Position numbers and translations under genes: made by a program. DNA of 64,000 nucleotides from NCBI RefSeq assembly GCF_030269925.1, contig NC_085121.1, forward strand, positions 15,455,501 through 15,519,500, in the 5' to 3' direction. This DNA comes from Bombyx mori. Its lineage: Eukaryota; Arthropoda; Insecta; Lepidoptera; Bombycidae. Below, piece after piece: positions 57,966 to 64,000 of this stretch. The notes below the pieces were generated by a model, which worked only from the letters and a program-made list of their open reading frames with translations, had not been told where the DNA came from and made no database searches. Position 1 is the stretch's first letter. The number at the start of each line of letters is the position of its first letter.

Positions 57966-58957
57966 TACATTAAAATACGAAAGGTTTTTCGTTAACAAAA
58001 TTAAGAATTCGAAATTTTATTCAGTTCGTTATTGAATTTTTTATATAGAACTATATTTGCTGTCAAAATTTTTCTCAGAAAGCTTTAATATCCAAGTACC
58101 ATTTTTAATACAAAGTGCAAAGCCAGGTAGACATTTCCGTGCGTGTACCGTGTTTCCGAGTGCGCGCCGCACACTGACGCGCATACTTTCCCACGCTCTT
58201 TTTATAAACGGCAGTGAAAGTAATATATAGTCTGGGAACGCGAGCATGGCTCTAATCAATATCACAAGATAATAACCATCTCAAAGATATAAAGATATAA
58301 GACTTTAAAGTAAAATCAACAAATTCTTGTCTAGGGAGGTTTAATAACGTAACATCAAATAGTAACATGTTTTATTGAATAAAAATATTGAACAGATTTT
58401 CCCGAAACTAGAGGAGAAACTACTTAGGTGGAGAATTTATTTAGAAGCGCTCACTAGGAATCTACGTACAAAATGGTTTGCCCAGAAATTCCCTTGTCTA
58501 TATCCGATATACATTATCCATTGAAAGCTTTTAGAACAATCGACTTGATTTATAATAATTTTAGAATATAACCGTTAATATTATTTTTGACAATGGTTAA
58601 ACGTTGACTGTATCTTTATGTAATCTTGTTTCATTGAATAAAACGAACCTTAAAAATGTTTTGTTTTCTTTTATTTCAAAACAAAGAGAAACTAATGTTG
58701 TTGTAATTATAATTTGTATTAACGTTTGGGCAATACCTAATTATATTACCCACATAAGTAGATTAGACATCGGTAGTTCTCCAGATCTTCAAGCAACAAA
58801 AAAAGTGTTTGAACTCTTATAAAACGTAGGTTTGTTTATTGCTTACACATTATCTTCGAAAAAAATGATTTCGATTTTTAATATATACCCCTACATCATT
58901 TAGCATATAAAGATAATCAGACTTACACAATTTTTCGTTATTATCGTAACCTTTTTT
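57966..58957. other. Intergenic, unassigned
   Basis: No gene. A GC-richer patch at 58120-58200 (gtgcgtgtaccgtgtttccg, gcgccgcacactgacgcgca) stands out and may be repeat-derived. Confidence 0.3.
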
Positions 58958-59045
58958 TATGATTGAAGGATTTCTGGTGGCCCGAAGGCCTTTCCGGTTT
59001 CACCAGGACAGGTGGGCGAGCAAATGTTCAGCCAGGAGGGGTGGG
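58958..59045 (+). repeat. Dispersed repeat, left part
   Basis: ctggtggcccgaaggccttt and accaggacaggtgggcgagc. It ends at a gaggggtggg string where a younger insert begins, and the family order resumes at 59404. Confidence 0.65.
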
Positions 59046-59403
59046 TTTTTTTTTTGATTGAGACGACGTCCTGCGGGATTTTCCCGGGGATGGAGTGCCG
59101 TCCTATTAACAGGATGGGTACCGGCGACGGCGAGCCTTCGGCGCGCACTGTGCGGTACCGTGGGTTTCGTGGAGTCGGAGTGGTGGGGCTCGATGGGGTT
59201 TAGTCGGTAGTCGTTCTGCGGGGCAAGTGCTTCGCGCGCCTTTTTCAAGGCGTAGTCTCCTGTGAGAAATTGGGGGAGGTGAATGACCTCGGCTCTTCTC
59301 TTCTCCCCTTCTTCCTCTCAGGAGGCGCCGGAGTCAGACATCCGTTACCCCCCTCGACCGGGTATCCGTAAATGGATACCCCAGCGTTAAAAAAAAAAAA
59401 AAA
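59046..59403 (+). mobile_element. Poly(A)-tailed retroelement insert with 10-bp target duplication
   Basis: 358 bp flanked by gaggggtggg at 59036-59045 and 59404-59413. It ends in an A-run (59389-59403) after gggtatccgtaaatggatac. The copy at 17690-17995 lacks it at the same point. It is probably a 5'-truncated LINE 3' end. Confidence 0.8.
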
Positions 59404-59612
59404 GAGGGGTGGGATTTGCTAACAAGTGCCCGAACGCCTCCGAAGGAGACCTAACAACTCGAGAGCAGCTGCTTCGCGAATGAATCTACTACCGGATCGG
59501 AATCGCGACCCGCTAAGATCCGGCGAGAAACTCGGGCTGATGCATGGGTTAGGTTGCACGTTGACCTCTTTGTCGAGTTCGACGAGTGCGGTTACCAGCG
59601 TCCCTTAGCCTG
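59404..59612 (+). repeat. Dispersed repeat, right part
   Basis: cgaacgcctccgaaggagac, ctaccggatcggaatcgcga and gatccggcgagaaactcggg. It completes the repeat interrupted at 59046. Confidence 0.7.
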
Positions 59613-60309
59613 CTCCTAGTGTTACAGCTGAAGGCATCTCGTTGTAACATGTCGCATGTTTATGGTAGTAAGTATTCTACCACTACTGTTTCCATAGGAA
59701 AATATTAAGATGTTTTGGCAGCCACTGAGAGGACTTGCAGCGATAATACAATTAGCTTAATTGCTTTATGCTAGTATCTGTCGACAGTATACCATGAATA
59801 CATGGAGAAAGAAAGACAAATTAACTGAAACATTTATTCTCGTTTTCTTCAATACTCATTAAATTACCGCATCCTCCACAATTTGACACAATACTAAATT
59901 CCACAACAGGAATTACCTATTACATCCAACAAAATGAATTCTACTTACAATAATAATAACTATAACTATCTCCTAGAAAAAACTAGAATACGATAATAAT
60001 ATACAAGTGGATATTCATTTGATACATAATTATTAAAAATGAAATTATTTCTCTTATTACTATTTAATATGACAGACCATTTTACATAGAAATACTAAAA
60101 TAATAATAATTAAATTCGAAATTACTTATTATTTTAATATTTAATAAAAGAAATCCTAGTAATTAAAAATGCAGATTTTAGCGGCTCGTTCACATATGGG
60201 AGCTTCGGTCAGTACGCACACACGCACACGCGCCGCGTGAAGAATGTGTACAAAAATTAAGCTACCGTCTTCGTATCTTCCTACCTTCATAAGTTAAGGT
60301 ATTAAGTAT
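59613..60309. other. Intergenic, unassigned
   Basis: AT-rich; a CA/CG-rich patch occurs near 60210-60240 (cacacacgcacacgcgccgc). No gene was recognised. Confidence 0.3.
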
Positions 60310-60424
60310 CGGTAGGCAGCGGCTTGGCTCTGCCCCTGGCATTGCTGAAGTCCATGGGCGACGGCAACCACTCCCCATCAGGTGGGCCGTATGCTCGTTT
60401 GCCTACAACGGCAATAAAAAAAAA
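60310..60424 (+). repeat. Short LINE/SINE tail family, copy D
   Basis: ggtaggcagcggcttggctc to gtatgctcgtttgcctacaa, ending ggcaataaaaaaaa. Best preserved of the copies in the window. Confidence 0.75.
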
Positions 60425-63188
60425 TGACTTAATAGTTAAACTGATAATATCAGAGAACACACTACAAAGCGAGTAAGAGATAACTTTGAAGTCTGTTGCA
60501 TTGGGTACAACAGCTATTCCCCTGTGCTTAAAGAATACTACACAATCAAACAATAAGACGGCGGAAACACAAGATCGTTTGAACAGATTGTAAAAATCTC
60601 TTTTACAGAAGAGTTTTAGTTATTACTCCGAGAACTAATTAGAAAAGAGAAACTTAATCTAAAATAACAGTGTCATAGACAACGGGATCTTAAGACCTGT
60701 CTCTAAAGTCGCGATGTTAAAAATAACATAATTATGTTGTATGTAAAATAATATATATTATGTTGAGACAAATTCAAACCCTTCACTTCATACTGACAAA
60801 TAAATACAGGTTTTCAAAACTTCTTAAACACGTTAATCTTGAGAAAGTTCTAGATTAAATTTTCTTTTCTTTTAATACAATCTTAATAGGTATTCCTTTT
60901 TTTAGCAAACAATGTTTATTTTAATGTTACCTTAATCAACCAGAAGAAGGTTTTAATTGAAAGAATATAAATTTTCTATATTTCCAACTTAATTTAACAT
61001 TAAGCACGTATCTCTTAAATTTTAAACTAGTATAAAATATATACAATCCAATTTTTTTTTATATTTTTATAAATTATAATTTTTATATACATTTCATTTT
61101 TATAATTTGAGACTCTTTATAACTAAAGTAGGCAATGGTGATTCACGCTTTTGTAAAATACAATAATTAAGACTAATAACTAACAACTGCTCACACCATA
61201 ATGTGAAATAGTTTTCAACAAAGTGGTGCTGATAAGTCTTCATGTCTCTGTGGTTTTTTTTCTCCGCTATTAATAAAATAACTTGAGCACGACTTCCCAA
61301 TACAGTACCAGGTTAAGTGTTGTTGCTTCGTGCCAGTTCGTGCATTTTAAATACACCATTTCTGCTAGTTTCGACTAGAATTTTAGGTTGCAAAAGTGAA
61401 ATGGCCGCTATATCTTTAAAACTTTTACTTCATATCTCAATGTATGAGGTGGCATTTTGTATTGGGTTCCGTTTACCATATACTATAATACTAGGTGGGC
61501 CGTGAAATCAATGTGAAATTAAGTTTCTCATAATAAAAAATATAGATAATATTTTTACTATACTCCAAACTCAATTTACAAGGCGGTATAAAATATTTTA
61601 AACATACAAAATGTAAGTACTTACCTACCTTAAAACTTGTATTTCTCGCTCGGTTTTTATACCTTCATTTAAGAATTTTACAGCGAGATTTGGCGGGTAA
61701 TAAAAAAAGTTACTTTAGTTTGACAGTTGACAGTCAATTAGATTTGACAGTTTACAATTAATTGATAATTTAAATAAGTTGCAGTAGAGATAGTTGCCTT
61801 ACCATTGAATATCAATATAAAATGACTAACATCAAAAAACTTCCACAAACATTCCCCTCATACTGAATGCGTTCTGGCAACATGTATCTTTTCAATCTTC
61901 ATACAACACAGTCAACATTAATCAATCTATCATTTATGGATATTCATATTACTATTAAGTACTTACTTTTAGTATTAATATACACATAATATTCATAATA
62001 AAACGCAAGATTTCAATTGTAATTGTACATTAATTATGTATTCCTATTACAAACAAAAAGCAATACATCAGATTAAGGAACCTTCCATTTTTATAAGTCG
62101 GTCAAATAATGCCCATCCCATTCATACTTAAACAATAGAGTTTTGATGAATGAGATAATTAATATTAAACGACATTAGAAATGGCACACAATCTTTAAAG
62201 CAATTAATCGTTGATGTAATGAAAGAGTAATTACATATAATATGTAGAACGGTGCATTTACAGAGAGTAAAGAGATTCAAAAACATTAGATTTTTAAAAA
62301 TTCAATACGTAAAATAATAATTGGCCAAGTGGCCCATGATAAAGATGGCCCCTGATAAGTTTATAAGCCATTGATAACATAAAAATAGTTTCAAAATGGA
62401 TTTGCCAAGCCAAGTCGCATTTTCCGCATATTGTTACATGCACAACCCGTCAGTTACTTGAAAGAAATCTAAACTAAACTGCGTAGATACAGGGTGTGAC
62501 ATTTAACGAAAAATAGTATCATTTTCTCGTAACACGGCCATCATCTAATTCTTAATTGTACTACATTGCTTGCTAAAAGCGCCACCTGTTTTATCTTTTT
62601 CGGGAAACCTTATCCAAATTTTATCATTTACATTTTAACGGACTAGGCTTGCGGCAACATGCTGTATAATATGTTGAATACAGTCATCGAAGTTCCGATC
62701 GTATCGACACAACGGCTATACTAAATATTCGTGCCGAAACCACTAACCTACGCCTGTTAGTGGAGCGCTGACACTAACAATGACTTAACGAAGAAATTGC
62801 TTAATTTTGCACTATTTTTTTATTATTTGAAAAATGTCTATTCTTTTATGCCTTCATCCTCACATTGAAATGTAAAGTAAGCTTATACTTAACCTTTTGC
62901 TATTAACTATGTTAATAAATTGCGATAAAAGGCCGTGGAGTATTTTATTCGGTTTTCGTTTTAACTACGTCCAGACCAGACTGAATAATACTAGCATTAT
63001 TAGCCATTTAGTTCTCGGATCCCTTGGCGTTACTGTGTTTACTGAAGACATCACAGCGTTGTCCGTCTTGACCTGAGATTGAAATCTCAAATACTTCACA
63101 ATACTGCTTGTTCTAACCTTCAAGTGGAAATTCACGCGTTTCGCGGCAGTAAGAATATAAAAACTAGAAATAATATTTTCACGGTTCA
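60425..63188 (-). other. Probable 3' UTR and downstream of the zinc-finger gene
   Basis: AT-rich with short unconvincing frames. The minus-strand transcript of the zinc-finger gene must end here, and several TTTATT strings (AATAAA on the minus strand) are possible signals, so the end is not determined. Confidence 0.35.
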
Positions 63189-64000
63189 CTAATCATCGTC
63201 TAATACAATTATAGGAACTTGGTCCTCGATCTCTATTAGTTCATCATCAATAAGATTTACTACATTGTCGTCAAGCTGGTCGCCCCCCTCTTGGCTTTTT
63301 ACCTCCTCTCCTGGACTGTCCACACTTTCACTCTTCACTTCCTCCGTCTGACTGTCCTCGTCATACTTCGCTTCGTTCGGCCGGAAGAGAGAGAGCACGT
63401 CGGAAATGACCGGCGACTGATTTGCAGTTTGGTCCTCCGTCTCATTCTCCTCCTCGCTGTCCGTATACCCGTAGTACTTCTCGTCGTCCCTCTCTTCCTT
63501 GGGCACGTACGTTCTGATCAAGAAATCCAAATTAGCGTCACTCGTGAACACTTTGCTGGGATCGGAATCTTCTTTGTCGCATTCGTGGGCCGAGAACAGT
63601 TTGAATGACGTAAAGTACTTCTTGCAGAGCTGACACCGGTTGAGGAGATGAGCGCGGTAGTGATTGTGGAGGTTCGGGAAGTGGTCTCCGCACACCACGC
63701 ACTCCTCCGGTTGTACCGTGGCTCTGTAGTGAACCTTCTTCGTGGACTTATGTACGTTCCTCATGTGCTTAATGAAGGGCCCGTATTTGACGAACTTCTC
63801 GCCGCACTTGCGACACTTGATCGGTTTCGCGTTGTACTTCCGGCTGCGGTGCGAGAACGCGTGCACTCTGAACGAGTCCATCGTTTTGAATTTGAACGTG
63901 CAGAAGCGACAGGATATCGCGCCGGACGTCTTGTGGATGCCGTCGTGTAATCTCTTCGTATTCTTCCTAGTGATGGGCTTGAAGCAGAAGCGGCACTCTT
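63189..64000 (-). CDS. C2H2 zinc-finger protein, 3' part (5' end outside the window)
   Basis: The minus-strand frame is open from the window edge to a TAG at 63189, so 269 codons of the C-terminal part are visible. Fingers in order: CRFCFKPITRKNTKRLHDGIH, CRFCTFKFKTMDSFRVHAFSH, CRKCGEKFVKYGPFIKHMRNVH (each split here as CxxC and HxxxH-type pairs), then CVVCGDHFPNLHNHYRAH and CQLCKKYFTSFKLFSAHEC, whose final ligands are atypical. The last ~130 residues are acidic and low in complexity, ending IVLDDD. The ATG at 63881 is internal, since two Cys pairs precede it in frame. Such proteins are usually nuclear DNA-binding regulators. The specific orthologue is not recognised. Confidence 0.85.
   Translation of the reverse strand, partial: ECRFCFKPITRKNTKRLHDGIHKTSGAISCRFCTFKFKTMDSFRVHAFSHRSRKYNAKPIKCRKCGEKFVKYGPFIKHMRNVHKSTKKVHYRATVQPEECVVCGDHFPNLHNHYRAHLLNRCQLCKKYFTSFKLFSAHECDKEDSDPSKVFTSDANLDFLIRTYVPKEERDDEKYYGYTDSEEENETEDQTANQSPVISDVLSLFRPNEAKYDEDSQTEEVKSESVDSPGEEVKSQEGGDQLDDNVVNLIDDELIEIEDQVPIIVLDDD

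Noticed and set aside
1..64000. CRISPR arrays, operons, phage defence or other prokaryotic systems
   Set aside because: No regularly spaced repeats, ribosome binding sites or gene strings; all supported genes have spliceosomal introns or are insect housekeeping genes.

Overview
The window is nuclear DNA of a moth, most likely a silkworm (Bombyx). The gene structure is insect-like, with GT-AG introns and AT-rich introns and intergenic DNA. It carries more than a dozen copies of a tRNA-headed SINE that matches my memory of the Bombyx Bm1 family, plus other dispersed families I associate with Lepidoptera. The species call rests on recognising repeats, not on a search.

Five host genes can be assembled. 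(1) DDX23/Prp28, an intronless 812-codon DEAD-box splicing helicase, lies at 2100-4538 (+). (2) Converging on it is a five-exon gene for a MICOS subunit of the apolipoprotein O (Mic26/Mic27) family, 8908 to 5111 (-), 249 aa, all exon phases consistent. (3) A three-exon gene for a cAMP-dependent protein kinase inhibitor (PKI) runs from 11636 to 32100 (+). Its coding sequence is only 333 bp, split by introns of 8.4 and 11.7 kb filled with mobile DNA. (4) A complete eleven-exon WASp gene, 41064-55140 (+), encodes 505 aa with WH1, basic/CRIB, GTPase-binding, polyproline, two WH2, central and acidic modules. (5) At the right edge is the 3' part of a C2H2 zinc-finger gene (63189-64000, -), open to the window end.

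The most notable object is inside PKI intron 2: an apparently intact DNA transposon at 27601-31183 (3,583 bp). It has perfect 34-bp terminal inverted repeats, ATTT on both flanks, repeated subterminal GTCGCTTAA-type motifs, an internal long palindrome, and an uninterrupted 540-aa transposase-like ORF with an RNase-H-like acidic motif set. It resembles the DUF7869 type of transposon protein and may be Sola-like; this classification is inference.

The rest is a layered record of mobile elements. There is a hAT-type element (9471-10336) with exact 8-bp target duplications inside an older repeat, and a 500-bp TIR element (39429-39928) with an 8-bp duplication and a possible collapsed relative nearby. 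Two more TIR elements lie in WASp introns. A fold-back element at the left edge is interrupted by a retroelement, a poly(A)-tailed insert (59046-59403) sits in another repeat, and there are LINE fragments. The genes serve unrelated processes (splicing, mitochondrial cristae, PKA control, Arp2/3 actin nucleation, transcription), and nothing indicates a functional cluster.
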